NCBI GenBank assembly: GCA_051453625.1 | Contig: JBOZIK010000001.1 | Coordinates: forward strand, 207,190,782 to 207,243,977 | Origin: Welwitschia mirabilis | Lineage: Eukaryota > Gnetophyta > Gnetopsida > Welwitschiales | Reading direction: 5' to 3' | Length of the DNA stretch: 53,196 nt | In this document: in pieces, positions 1-11,640 of the stretch | Position numbering within the stretch: position 1 is the stretch's first letter | Layout: every line of letters starts with the position of its first letter | Position numbers and translations under genes: made by a program | The notes under the pieces: generated by a model | The model's input: only the letters and a program-made list of their open reading frames with translations | The model's database searches: none | What the model was told of the DNA's origin: nothing

Positions 1-1497
1 TGTCATCAGAGGCATTGCTTGTTTTCTAGACTTATTTTTATTTATTTATAGTACTTCCACATGATCACTTTACTTTTCTAGATTTTAATGTTATTTTGAG
101 ATGATAGCTTGTAAGTTCTTGTTTTAAACAACTTTTTATCTTATCATTTATTATTTGATCACATTAGCCATACTCAACATCATCATAATTATTGCTCATT
201 TGAGAGGAACTTTATGAATTTTTACATTAAGTCATGCATCCTTATTAGATGATTTTATGATTTCTTTTAAGGGACTTTGCTAGGGATAAATTTTGGATAG
301 GTTAGCAAATTTTCTTCATGTTCCTAGTTGTCCATTTTTATTATGTTTTTCTTAGTTATTTTATTTGAGGTTTTTAAAGTCATTATAGTATCTTTTTCCA
401 CATTATAATTAGAACCTGATCATTTGGTAGTGCTATAGTTATGTTTTTATTTTCAATCATAGGTTTTCTTTATCATGACTATTTTTCTTTTTTGCACTAT
501 CCATTGATTCATTTTATTTCGTCTTGATTGATGTGATAATGTTTTCGTTGTGTGGCTTTGTGGTTTTGCATCCATCCACTTATAGATTTTTAAACACTCA
601 TAGATTCTAGACAAAATTGGATGAATACTTATGAGCATTTCTTTATCTATTTCATGCATGGATATGATCTCATTATGTTCTTTCTCCATGATATTATTTT
701 TAAAGATAAATTTTTCACATTTTTCTTCCTTCTATTTTTTTTTTTTCATGTCTTCAAAACTTGCTTGCTATCAAATTTTTCTAGAATTTTTTCTAATCAG
801 TCTAAATAAGTTATTTTATAAACTGTTGTCTCAGTATGTTGTCCCCACGACAGAGGGGATGACAACCATTCTTTTTTCTTTTGTACAATCTGGGANNNNN
901 NNNNNCCTATGGAATGGGGTAGGATAGCTCTCTGAGCTTTTTTATGAAATATTATAGCAAAAATCTATCATTTTAAAGGATTACTTTGAGCTTGGATGAT
1001 ACATACTTATGATGAGTTGTTTGGACATGATTGCATGTTACTTGAATACATTTCATGAAATTTACTTAGTAGGAGCAGGTAACACACTCACTAATTTTTT
1101 AACAAAGCTATATTTATGATCATTTAAAGGAAAAAAAGAATGCCATGATTACCCCTATACTTTGCCCTTGTAGAAAACATTAATGAGCTTTTCATGCATT
1201 ATTCTTTGAGATTATTACTACTTAAATTTACATATCAGTTTTAGCATTATATTTACACATTACCATTTTTTTAAACTATTACTATAACTTGTTATGTGTA
1301 TGACATTTATTTACACTATTATAATGAGTTTAAGTAGGAGGCTTATAACTACAGTAGTAATTATATTATTGACTTGTTATCATCTATTTATGTATGATAA
1401 ATAAAACTCAAATTCCATTTCTTTAGTTGATGATTATATTAGTTAAATTGGCTCATAATCTAGTTGATCACCTACTTTATTAGGGAGTGACAAGGTT
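1..1497 (+). mobile_element. 3' internal region of a decayed gypsy-type LTR element
   Basis: No coding frame survives; short frames here are T-rich chance ORFs. The stretch ends in a polypurine tract and an LTR resembling those at 37434-53196, so I infer it is the 3' untranslated end of a plus-strand relative. Support: a GTCCCC...GGGGATGAC dyad at about 841-868 of the kind that marks the right-hand elements, and a phrase near 919-930 (gtaggatag) like one in their 3' region. A 10-N gap lies at 896-905. The assignment is inference. Confidence 0.4.
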
Positions 1498-1510
1498 AAG
1501 TAGGGAGCTA
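1498..1510 (+). other. Polypurine tract of gypsy-type element
   Basis: AAGTAGGGAGCTA directly before the LTR. The minus-strand elements at the right end have AAGTGAGGGGCTATGA at the same place (38510-38525), so the tract and its flank correspond. This would prime plus-strand DNA synthesis. Confidence 0.55.
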
Positions 1511-2093
1511 TATTGTGATGCCAATTTGTAGGAATTTGATGATGTATTTGGAGTACTTTTATTGGACATTTATATAGGTTTTGATATAATTCTACTGATT
1601 ATGAAGAGACAATATGATAATCATGGAAACCTATAATTCCTAACATAATTAGAGGCATTTGGGGTATATTCTGATACTTAGCATATTGAAGAAGTACTAA
1701 TGATGAAGAATGACAATTTACACTACTTAAGAAGCTTAGGAAGAGTTTCATCTCCGCTATCATCCTCATGACAGTTAAGACGACAACCTTAATTACCTAG
1801 ATAAAGGCTGTGACACTAATAACAATACATGATGATAGGGAATTATCTAGATAACTGATAGGATAATAACATGGATAACATGCGATCATAACCCACGGAA
1901 CTAATAGTATCATATGGGCACACAACCCAAGGTAAAAAATTAGTGTCATCCCCTTTATTGTGTGGATGATAGATAAGATAACAACTGTTTTTACATGTCT
2001 GCAATAAATATTATTGTAAATGAGGTCATGCGATCCATGTGGGCTACTAGGATTTTCTTCACCAATGTCTATGGTTATGGTTTATTATAAAAC

Positions 2094-2102
2094 TATAAAT
2101 AA
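2094..2102 (+). promoter_or_regulatory. LTR TATA box
   Basis: TATAAATAA sits about 580 bp into the LTR, downstream of the dyad motifs, where U3 gives way to R in the related LTRs. Presumed dead. Confidence 0.4.
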
Positions 2103-2589
2103 CCGTCCTCTCTTCACTTCCAAACCATATTTTATACTTGATATTCTTGTGATGAAAGCTTGAAGGTAGGAGGTCTATCCAGTAGCTGCAGAAAGGGGTT
2201 TTTCTCAGTGTTAGGATGTGTCTCTTCCATTGAAGTGTTATTATTTTTTTGTAAGTGGATGTAAAGTTCTTTTTGTTAATACAAATACTATTTTTATTTC
2301 AATTATGTAAATGTTCCTTATGGTTTAAGTTGATCTTAGTTAGTGACAAGTTTAGATTTATTTAGATCATGAGGGAAACCTTTCTTAGTTAACCTTGGTT
2401 AGTAGTAGGTTTGCATTACATTTCCATTTCATTCCATATTGCATATTGCATATTCTACTTGATAGGTCTCATAGTTTATGTTGATTAAAAATTAGTAGAT
2501 ACTCTTCTTAATTTATATGAATTATAGAAAGGATAGTCTTTGTGACAGAAAGGCTAGAAGCTAGTACTTGTGATAAAAGGATTAGAAAC

Positions 2590-2690
2590 CAAGTGAATCC
2601 ATTTCATTTTCACTTTCATTCACTTTCATTTCATATTCATTCATCTTCCATTGCATTTACTTTATCATTTACTTTTAGTTAGTAAAGAAT
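2590..2690 (+). repeat. Pyrimidine-rich low-complexity tract
   Basis: Irregular repetition of tttcattcac-like words (TTTCATT, TTCACTTTCATT). It lies inside the LTR and appears to be local microsatellite-type expansion; no coding sense. Confidence 0.5.
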
Positions 2691-3199
2691 AAAAGACTAA
2701 AAACTACCTTTAGAAATGAATTCTATAACTCTAATCCTAGTGCCTTCGTTGGGGTTATGATATTCGGATGAACTCCCATCTATACTAGCATGTGTTTTTT
2801 TGCAAGTTATATGATTTATAGGTTTACTTAAGGACTTCAAGATTTTATAAATTCACACCATAATAGATATTTTGGGTTAAAGGTCTCAACATTACTTGTT
2901 GTATATCTAATCGAGCCTTTCCTAGACCTGATACAATGAAGACCACTTATAAGCTCAAGTAGAGTTGAGGGATGTGTTTTATTATATTTGATGACAGTGG
3001 TTATAATAATAAAAATGAAGATGATGAAATGGAGTTAATTTTTAAAAGAATTCATTATAATAATCAAAACTCTACTTATTTATCTTCCTCATCTCCCTTT
3101 TTTCATAAAGAAATCTGGACTTTCAAAGAAATAATTATGCCCAAAGATGTTTCTATGAAATTAATAATTAGATATACATTTGATAAAGTAAAAAATCAT

Positions 3200-3960
3200 A
3201 ATTTTAATTTGTGTAAATGTTTGTTTTATTTCTACCTTAGAATCTAAATCTTTTGAAGAAGTTAAATAAGATGACTGTTAGCTTAATGCTATGTATGAAG
3301 AACTTGATCAATTCAAGAAAGTAAAGTTTGAAAGCTTATTCCTAGGACAAGTAATCCCAATGTCATTGGTACCAAATGGATATTTAAAAATAATGTTAAA
3401 AAAATTTTTAATGAGTAAGAAATAGAACAAGGTTGGTCACATAAGGTTACACTCAAATAGAAGGTATTTACTTTAAAGAAACCTTTACATCAATTGCTAG
3501 ATTAGAGTCAATTCATATTTTTATTACTTTATCTTATTTATATAACTATAAATTTTATCAAATGGATGTAAAAAGTTATATCTTTAATGAAACATTAAAT
3601 GAACTTATATTTATAGAATAACTACCTAGTTTTAAAGGACTAGGATATTCTCACCATGTTTATAGGTTGAAAAAGGCACTTTATAAACTCAAACAAGCAC
3701 CAAGATCATGGTATGAAAAACTTACTTCCTTTCTCTTACATCATGATTTTAGTAGAGGTAAAACAAATAAGAACTTATTTATTATAAACATTAATTTATA
3801 CTTTTTCATTATGCAAATTTATGTTGATAATATTATTTCATGAGCAATTATGGACTTCATGTATTATAAGTTTATCAAACTAATAACTAATCACTTTGAA
3901 ATAAGCCATGTTGGCGAGCTACAAATATTTCTTGGATTATAGGTTAAGTAAAGAAAAAAT
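3200..3960 (+). pseudogene. Copia reverse transcriptase relic
   Basis: RNA-dependent DNA polymerase domain of a Ty1/copia polyprotein. In shifting plus frames one reads NAMYEELDQF (typical RT start), a GTKWIFKNN-like stretch near 3370-3400, SIARLESIHIF near 3490, QMDVK at 3559-3573 (the usual QMDV catalytic region), LKKALYKLKQAPRSWYE near 3670-3715, and YVDN at 3820-3831 in place of the family's catalytic YVDD. Then GELQIFLGL near 3915-3945. Stops (3261, 3270, 3619, 3841) and frameshifts show it is inactive. The second catalytic Asp of YVDD is changed to Asn. Confidence 0.85.
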
Positions 3961-4149
3961 GATGCACTTTTGTTATAATAAAAAATTACAAGTAAACTTG
4001 TAAAGAAGTCTAGACTAGAGCAGGGCAAATTGGCATCAACACCAAAGGGAACAAATGATAAAACCAATGCACATGAAAATGGAAATATTATTGATACTAA
4101 GCTACATAGGAGTATGATTAGGAATCTTCTTTAATTAACTACTAGTAGG

Positions 4150-4745
4150 CTAAGATCACTTTTTTAGTAGGATTATGTACTAGGTATGAATTCAAATCTA
4201 AAGAATCTCATCTCAAGGCTATTAAGTAAATTATAAAGTATGTAAAAGAAACCCTAAACTATAAAATTTGTTTTCTAAAAAATACTACTTTAAATTTATC
4301 TACTTCCTTTAATGCTGATTGGGCTAGTTCTAAGCATGATAGAACGAGTAGTAGTGGTTAATATTGTCTTCTAGTTTCTTATTTAGTTAGTTAGGCTTCT
4401 AAGAAAGAAATATCCATACCCTTATCTACTATTAAAGTTGAATATGTAGTAGCTAGTAGTTGTATTACTTAGGTTTTATAGATTCATCATGCCTTACAAG
4501 GTCTTAATATTTATTAATTCAACACACCAATTTTTTATAACAACTCTAGTACCATAAACATATCCAAGAGTCCTATCCTTCACTCTAGAATTAAGCATAT
4601 CAATATTTACCATCATTTCATTATAACTCATATATACTCAAAGGATATTAGGCTTGAATATGTTACTATTGACTATTAACTAGCTAATATTCTAATAAAA
4701 TCTCTCTCTTTCATGATCATTTTACCTCTCTCTATAAATCCTTAA
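4150..4745 (+). pseudogene. Copia RNase H relic (end of pol)
   Basis: Follows the RT in the same direction. Readable blocks: KESHLKAIK near 4200, NADWASSKHDRTSSSG at 4311-4358 (the copia RNase H 'DWAG...DR.STSG' block), an EYVVASSC block near 4440, NISKSPILHSRIKHI near 4556-4600 (family 'N.V.H.RTKHI'), and LANILIKSLS near 4680. A stop follows SSSG directly. Wild-type function would be degradation of the RNA template during reverse transcription. Decayed, but unmistakable by order and spacing. Confidence 0.82.
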
Positions 4746-4909
4746 ATTTAGGTATTTGTCTTTAAACCATTAAATCTTAATTTATCATATACATTTTGCT
4801 CATAATCCTTTCTTTATCTTCCTTAATTGTGTGCTATATTATTCTTGTATCTTTATTTTTTAATCTAAATTTTTATTCCCTTTTTTATTTTTTTCTTTCT
4901 TTTCTTGTC

Positions 4910-5160
4910 TATTGAAAAGAAGTTGACCAACCTATGTTATTAGTCAATCCTAATAGATAACCTATCAATTCAATTGCTTTTATTTCTATGTTTCTCAATT
5001 TGTGGATAGTAGGATATAAGGCTAATTATAGTGATTGACTACTATTCTTTAAAGGTTGATTGCCTTATACAAATTTCTCTTTATAACCTTGAAATGGTTA
5101 ACTACACAATCCTAAGAGTCAACTGATCATTGTATAACCTGCACATTTTTATAACTTCTT
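4910..5160 (+). other. Spacer with GTCGAC/GTTGAC-like words upstream of 3' ORF
   Basis: Words such as gaagttgaccaacc, tagtcaatcc, gattgactac, aggttgattgcc and gagtcaactgatc recur here. They resemble the repeated ggtcgaccgg-type words of copia LTRs elsewhere in the window, here mostly CpG-decayed. It lies between RNase H and the next ORF relic. Confidence 0.4.
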
Positions 5161-5879
5161 AGTTTTAATATTCATTTGTCAATGTTATATTTCACCTTTC
5201 TCTTGACTCTCCAATAACTTACCACTTTTCTCAAGCTATTTTAAGTTGCTTATTAGTATTTTAGAAGCATTTGAACAATTCCTTACATATCCCTTATACT
5301 TTTTAATTAGCTCTCTTTAAATTCTTATGGGTTTAATCTAATTTTCTTTAGAATTTCATAATTTTTCTTTCTTTCATATTTTATTATTACAATTTTTAAT
5401 TATGTTTATTACTTATTGTATCTTCTCTAGCCTAGATTAATCTATTTTTTCATGATTTTAACTTTATTTCATAAAATATAATGTATTTATCTAGAATTTT
5501 TTGTGATTTGTTGATTTTTTCCTATCCTTAAAGCTAATGATTACTTAATTAACTTATTTTAGCTATTTTATTTCATCGTTTCATTAATATTTTATTGAAA
5601 GATAGTAAATTTTCCCATATCGTGCTATTTGGATTTTATAATTTTAAACATTTTAAGTGATCTTATCATGATTAGATTCATATTTTTAGGAGGAGTTAAA
5701 TTATCTTATTTTATGCTTTATCATTATCATAAAAGATGATTATTTTATGATCTCCTTACATTTTTTCATATCATTAGATTTATAATCTAGTTATTATACT
5801 ATTACTTACTCTAGTTATTATACTATTACTCAATGCTTATAGTAGTGTGATTCGAGTGTAGATAACTCCTAGACTCTCT

Positions 5880-7300
5880 CAAACTACTATTGAAAAGAAG
5901 GTTGATGCTTATACCTTTAGATAAATTGATCTATTTTCTTAAATGGATAGATATGTCAAGATGAGATTTGTTACAAAATTTAAATTAAAGATTATTATTA
6001 GAGAAAGGGAAATCCAAGTATCTATCATTAAATCTCTTTACCTCCCAATTAAGCAAATATTTAAGTATTAAGAATGAAAAGACTTTCTTAATCCTTTCCC
6101 AGAGGTAATTGTAGATTTTTTTCTTTATTCCATGCTAATGAAAAAATCATTTCCATTAGAGATTTAGTACTTAATATCATGATCTTTAGAGTATTCTTTA
6201 AAGTCATATTAGATATCATAGTACTGGTTTTTACATTTCTTAAGGTAATGTCTTGGATCTTTCTTTTACAATATTTCACTATTTGTAATGATTCTAGCAG
6301 GCTGTAGGTCTATGTGGTGCAGATTTTGATTGAGAATTTTTCATCACATTTAGATCTAAACATCCTATATCTTTTTATTATGTTGTTTACTTAATTTTCA
6401 ACCATATATTTTTACCTCTTAATGGTGATAGGGATGATGTAATGCTTTATAAACTTAGGTTTTTATACTAGCTCTATTCTAAATAGAAGATAGATGCACC
6501 ATTTATCATTTTCAAATTTATTATGCACATCATTCAATATAAGAATAATACTCTTTACTATAAAGACCTTATTATGAGATTATTCCTTCCCTTACAGCAA
6601 CTTAAATACTTAACATTTGACACACATGCATCATTTTTTGAGGCTGATCCTATTCAGAGACCTTCTTATGATAAAGGTATAGAGAATTCACATGCTTCCT
6701 TTTTGTGATCTCACCTTTTTGGTATCTACTTCATAGATCCTATGATGAATCTTCTTACCTCTCTTCATACTAGGATGTATAAACAAGAGGATTCTTATCA
6801 ACTGGTGCCATACCTTTTTAAGAAAATGAGGAGATCATGATAGATACTAATGACATGTCATATTACTTAACCTTTACCTTATTAATCTCCAATACTATCT
6901 TCTACTCCTTTACTAACTATCTAGGATTATAAAAAGATAAGAAGGAGAAGTTTAAAAAACCTATAGAGAAAGAAGCTAAGAAGGAACTAAAGGAAGAGTA
7001 CTTCAGGAAGGAATCTACAAAGAATTAGATGATTATGAGGGGTTATAATAAGAAAAATTAAATAAATAAGAGGAAGAGAAATTTCAAGAGTTATCTATAC
7101 CATCTCCTAGAGATATTGAAGCTTTACCAAAGCCATCTTGACCTCTTCTTCCTAGGTGGATTCTTTATCGTAAGAGGGACTATGTGCATTATTTTAGTAA
7201 ATGCATTATAGGTTTAGATTCAATAATCTTTCTACTCCTTAGGCATCTACTTCATGAATGGCTATTTCTTCTTCAACCATAATGTTTACATGAACTGTTA
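5880..7300 (+). pseudogene. Decayed 3' ORF of copia element, function unknown
   Basis: A coding-like stretch read in pieces: MDRYVKMRFVTKFKLKI near 5943, REIQVSIIKSLYLPIKQIFKY near 6009-6072, NPFPEVIVDFFLYSMLM near 6094-6140, an intact run 6523-6708 (ends ENSHASFL), FIDPMMNLLTSLH near 6730, and a Lys/Glu-rich hydrophilic segment near 6930-7010. A globular half followed by a charged tail is the layout of the extra ORF in plant copia elements, but I do not recognise a domain. Stops every 20-60 codons. Alternative: env-like relic; no signal peptide or fusion peptide is visible, so I do not call it that. Confidence 0.45.
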
Positions 7301-7440
7301 TAGGATCATTGAAGGCTTCATCAATCATGATTATTATTCATGAGTGATTTTGATTAGTCTTCATTACTTCTTTTCGTAGTTATGAGTTTTATACTTACTT
7401 TATTTATGCTTGTATTTTGTAGCTCCCCTATCATTGATGA

Positions 7441-7453
7441 TAAAGAAGGAGAG
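7441..7453 (+). other. Upstream polypurine-like tract
   Basis: TAAAGAAGGAGAG preceded by ATTGATGA. It resembles the true polypurine tract 360 bp downstream and parallels the repeated tracts in the second copia cluster. Confidence 0.35.
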
Positions 7454-7801
7454 AAACTTGATAGATAGTTGATAGTTTTTCTTTAAAATTCTTGCAGTTA
7501 TACTTTCAAATAGTTTATTGTGCTTTAAATATATTTAACATTTGTTTTCAAGTGACTATTTTATCTATGATAACATATGTATTACCTTATGATAAAATAT
7601 AATTTATTACAGAATATGATTAATGATAATGTTAGCATACTACCAAGGTAATATTTAATTTCTAGCTTATAATTTTTAAATTTTAGTATTCTACAACTTA
7701 TTTCATTATGTATTAGACATATACTTAAAGAAAGCATCACTTAGGAGGAGCACAAACCTAAGGAGATTTAATAAACTTTTAATTTTATTATTAGCAATGA
7801 T

Positions 7802-7812
7802 AAAGGGGGAGA
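7802..7812 (+). other. Copia polypurine tract
   Basis: AAAGGGGGAGA immediately before the LTR start; the standard plus-strand primer of plant copia elements. Confidence 0.65.
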
Positions 7813-7813
7813 C

Positions 7814-8550
7814 TATTATACCTTTTACTTATTTATTAATGAAATAAAAAATACTATCCAATATTACTAATGAAATAAAGTTGCTTATAGGTCAAAACTA
7901 AATGTCTTAGGAGCATATCTGGAAAACAAGATTGATTAGTAATAAGATAAAGATAATGTAGCCTAAACATCAAATAAAATTAAACCTAAAAAATAGATGA
8001 GTTAGCAAGAATCTTTTACGTGGCTAACTAGCATTCTCCAAGAGGTCGACTATAGGCTGACAAAAAAAATATTATAATCTTAGTAAGGGATTAATTAGCT
8101 ACTTTTAAGGGGTTAATTATTAAAGATGAACTAACAATTCTGAAGAAATTGATCAATGGTATATGAACAGCCAGTGTGACTTATAAGGTCGATTAGATCT
8201 AGTTTAGGGATTAACCATCCAACTTAGCATACTTTATAAAAGGATTAATGTAAGTAAAAGGATCAGATATTACCTCAAAGGTATTGACCACTCATTAAAA
8301 TGGATAATGGTAATATAGCCATTATAAACTATTTAAAACCATTGTAACTTCATCCATGGAAGTTAACTAGCCATTCTCAAGTACCCATATCTTTGGTTTA
8401 TATGATCTACAATAGCTATAAACATTCTTATATAAATATTTTCGATGTTAAATGGATTCACACATTCTGTCAATCTTATATTATAGTATTATTTACTTCA
8501 TATCATCTTTTAATTATACTCTAGTCTTTTACATCTCTTTCTATACTAAA
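7814..8550 (+). repeat. Copia 3' LTR (decayed)
   Basis: Starts TATTATACC (TG mutated to TA) right after the polypurine tract. It contains aagaggtcgactatagg near 8040 and other GTCGA words, a 'tagccattataaac...ccattgtaac' region like the U3/R of the LTRs at 14629-25025, and a TATA-like tatataaat near 8431. No 5' partner LTR is in the window and the right end is not defined. Confidence 0.5.
8431..8439 (+). promoter_or_regulatory. LTR TATA box
   Basis: TATATAAAT near the R region of the decayed copia LTR. Confidence 0.3.
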
Positions 8551-11500
8551 TTTTGAAAATAAGCAAAGGAATTGGCTTGTTCTTGAGGCTAAGAATCATT
8601 GGAAAATTCCATTTGTATTGATGGAGAATAATCATAAAGTATTATTAGATTTATAATTGAAGGCTATAGTAGTGATAAAGAAAAACAAGTTTTTTTTCCT
8701 ACATCTCATGTTATTGCTTTTTATCATTTAGCCAACTACATATGCTTAAATTGTCATATCATTCATTAATTATCTCATTAGTTGTAATAGTTGAATTAGA
8801 ACTAGAAAATTATAACCTTATCAAAACATAGTGATTAACTTTTAAATTGTGAAAATTACCTTAGCTCTCCTAGTCACCCATCCGCTTTAGGATAGATGAT
8901 CCTAATAACATCACTATTTTTAGTATTGTTGTGGGATTACATCACTATTTATTAACATTATCTTAGGTTTACTTCAATGTCACTTTATTGTCATATCACT
9001 ATTATTTAAAGATTCCTCTTTTTTTTCATGAGGGGTTTATTTCATTTAGTTATTTACCTTTTTCTTGGCTCTTTGCATTGAGTAAGTATTTATTCTTTTG
9101 TTCTTCTCTTATGCATCTTTGATTACTTTTATCTTGTAGTTATTTATCCACTTCTTTGTCTCTATAGGTTTGCCACTTTCACCTTACTTAAACATGTGTT
9201 ATTACATTTCATTTAAAGGTATGCCTTCTAAGACCTTTCCCAATAGTTTTTAATCTACTTGCAATCATAGGTTTGTAGATGATGAAATTTGTAGGTTTTT
9301 AATTTAATCAGATTTTGGTTGGGTTGAGCTCTAATGTTTCTAACCTTTTTTTCTTTTCACATTTTCATTTTTGTTTTTATAAGGTTTACTTAATTTTAGA
9401 TTTCATTTATTTCTCTTATGGTAGTGAGCTCATAATTCCATCATTCCAAACTTGGATTAGTACCTATTATCCCTTAATCGATTAAAGATATCTTTAGTTT
9501 ATCTAGTGGAAATATCAAACCTTAAATTTCTTTAAGACCACTTTTTTTCCTCTTGTAGATAGAAAACTTTAGTTCCACGGGTATCATGAAATACCATTGA
9601 ATACCATTTTAATTTCTTATTATGATTAGTCTTAGAATTTTAATTTATTATAAGGGGTTTTTGCATTCTTAGTCTTCTAAGATTTTGGAGCATGCCATTT
9701 TATCTCTTATCCATGGGTTGACATAGGGAGGTCTCTTTAATTAAAGCTATAGCATTTATTATAAATTTATGTCTTAACTTGATTGAGCAAGGCATAATTC
9801 AAATAGTAAACCTTTAACTTGTGGAATTATTATTTTCTCATTATATTTCACCTTTTATGGTGATGAATCTTTTATGAATATTAGATAGATCAACCTTCAA
9901 TACCATGATGCCTCTAATTTCTCTTCCTCATATTTATTTCCAAGAGGCCACTTCTCCTTCTAATAATAAAGGAAACCTTGTTTATTCTTCCATAAATGGA
10001 TTATTTTTTTGGTAAGGTATTTGTTTTGTTATATCTATAATTTCATGCTTGAGTTTATGCCTTAATTGCTAATTTGCTACTTTTATAGATGGATGCATAA
10101 GAGGAGTCTTTTTCTTGAAATTCTTAGTTGTAGAGGAGGGGAACGTCCCTCCCACTTCTTCTCATGTTTCAATCCCATTAGATGATGAAGAATAGGGTCA
10201 TAATTCTCTATTGATTATATAAGTGAATAAATATCAGGCCATGATATGATTTCTTTTTTGTTTTTTTATGTTTTTCTTTATTCTCTACTAGTGTAATTTG
10301 ATTGGTAAGTTATTCCACATTTTTCTATTTTTTAAAATTCCTCTAAGCTTCCATCATTAATTCCTACTTATAAAATGGGAAAGATTAGTATGATTAAGTA
10401 TAAAAACATCCACCTGAGGGCTAAAGTAAGTGGCCTTGCTGGTTTGCCCTCCTTCTTTGGCTTAGAAATTTCAAAACTAACTAAATTCAAGTAAGATGAT
10501 GCTAATGAAGTTCTTGATTTTGGCTTGTTTTTATAGGTCACTTATTTTTATAAAACACCTTCCTTTGATCCTTGAGTTTTTATTGCTTCTCTTAGAGTTT
10601 ATCCTTCTATTTTATTTGCCACTCCACATTCTCCCATCAGTCTAGTAGCACCACTTATACCCTTAGTTATAATCTTAATAAAACTCTACCTATTGTGCTT
10701 TCTAGTTTAGTACTAAATATTTAAGCACTATTAAGTAAAGTAGTTGAAAAATATGATGATCAAATAGCCACTTAACCTTTGCATCAAGAGAATAATTTCA
10801 TCTTTCAAGGCCAAAAGGGATGTAATTTTGAATAAGATTTCCAACATGCTAGCTTGAGAACTTTTTTTGCATTAGCTTATAGACACCTTGGAATCCTATC
10901 TACTAGATATTTAAGTTTCTCATTAATGAGCTTGATGTAATCCATTATATGAATTACCATAAAATATATCAAATTGAATCTTTAGATGTTCATATCTGAT
11001 TTTAGAGGTAATTCTATTTTTTTCTAATTTCCTTATAAATAGTCCTATCCTTGACCTTAACTATTTTAGTTTTTTCTTGATCTTTTTATTAGATGAGTTG
11101 GATTCTCTTCATTTAAAGAATTAATTTATTTAGAACAAACATGCATAAGGATGCTTAAATTTCTCATTTGGAATAAGTGTTAAACAATTTTCTAAAGAGG
11201 CTCGTGATGATTAAGGAGGATTTTTCCATCTTCTATTATTGATGTGAAGTTTCAAAAGAACATTTTGAAAATTCTTTGAAATGCATGATAAATGTTTTGA
11301 ATCACTAATATATTAGATTAGTTACCCTTCACTATTCGCTCCCTAATGTTGAAGAAGGGAAGATACTTCCAAATCCACTTAATCCTTTTCCCAATAGTTC
11401 TTCTTTCCATGTGGTTCTCAATAGAGGTGAGCCTTGATTTGGAGTAAACCCTTTAAACTATGTTATTTCTTTATCACATCCTACCTTATTTTATACTTAC

Positions 11501-11640
11501 CAACATTGTCCTTATTGATATTATTGTTTCTTATAGTTTCATTTGTTAATGGAATGATTGCTTTATTTTTTATTTATAATTTTTAAAATCTATTTATGGT
11601 TCTTTTACTCTAATACTAATTGTAACAATCTAAATTTTTT
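8551..11640. other. Unassigned decayed region
   Basis: No long frame. Short plus-strand fragments look once-coding, for example KVSGLAGLPSFFGLEISKL near 10420-10480 and PTSSHVSIPLDDEE near 10155-10195, which have the flavour of a plant retroelement gag or 'putative gypsy-type transposon' ORF. I cannot match them to a family. No LTR, primer site or polypurine tract could be assigned. Confidence 0.3.

Larger units (their letters stand above)
1516..2866 (+). repeat. Gypsy-type LTR (3' LTR, plus orientation)
   Basis: Begins TGATGCCAATTTGTAGG after the polypurine tract. It shares order and wording with the LTR at 44129-45242 read on the minus strand: dyad motifs (1758-1787 and about 1925-1972), TATA box, a 'TGATGAAAGCTTGAAGG' region, 'ccttatggttta', and an 'aggactt' near the end. 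The right boundary is approximate. No primer site follows it, so it is taken as the 3' LTR with the copia relic as downstream flank. It is diverged from the right-hand LTRs. Confidence 0.5.
2970..8550 (+). mobile_element. 5'-truncated Ty1/copia element with extra 3' ORF (SIRE/Maximus-like)
   Basis: Order on the plus strand: linker before RT, reverse transcriptase, RNase H, a spacer with GTCGAC-like words, a further decayed ORF, purine tracts, then an LTR. Gag, protease and integrase are absent; the left side abuts the gypsy LTR that ends near 2866. A long region with an additional ORF between RNase H and the polypurine tract is typical of the SIRE/Maximus branch of copia; that lineage name is inference. 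Many stops and frameshifts make it dead. The right end is approximate. Confidence 0.7.

Noticed and set aside
2873-2890. TGGGTTAAAGG after the first gypsy LTR as a primer site
   Set aside because: Poor match to the Asp-tRNA-type sites of the related elements; an upstream polypurine tract shows this LTR is the 3' one, so no primer site is expected.
6088-6279. 63-codon minus-strand frame
   Set aside because: Antisense to the plus-strand 3' ORF relic, whose neighbouring blocks continue in plus frames.
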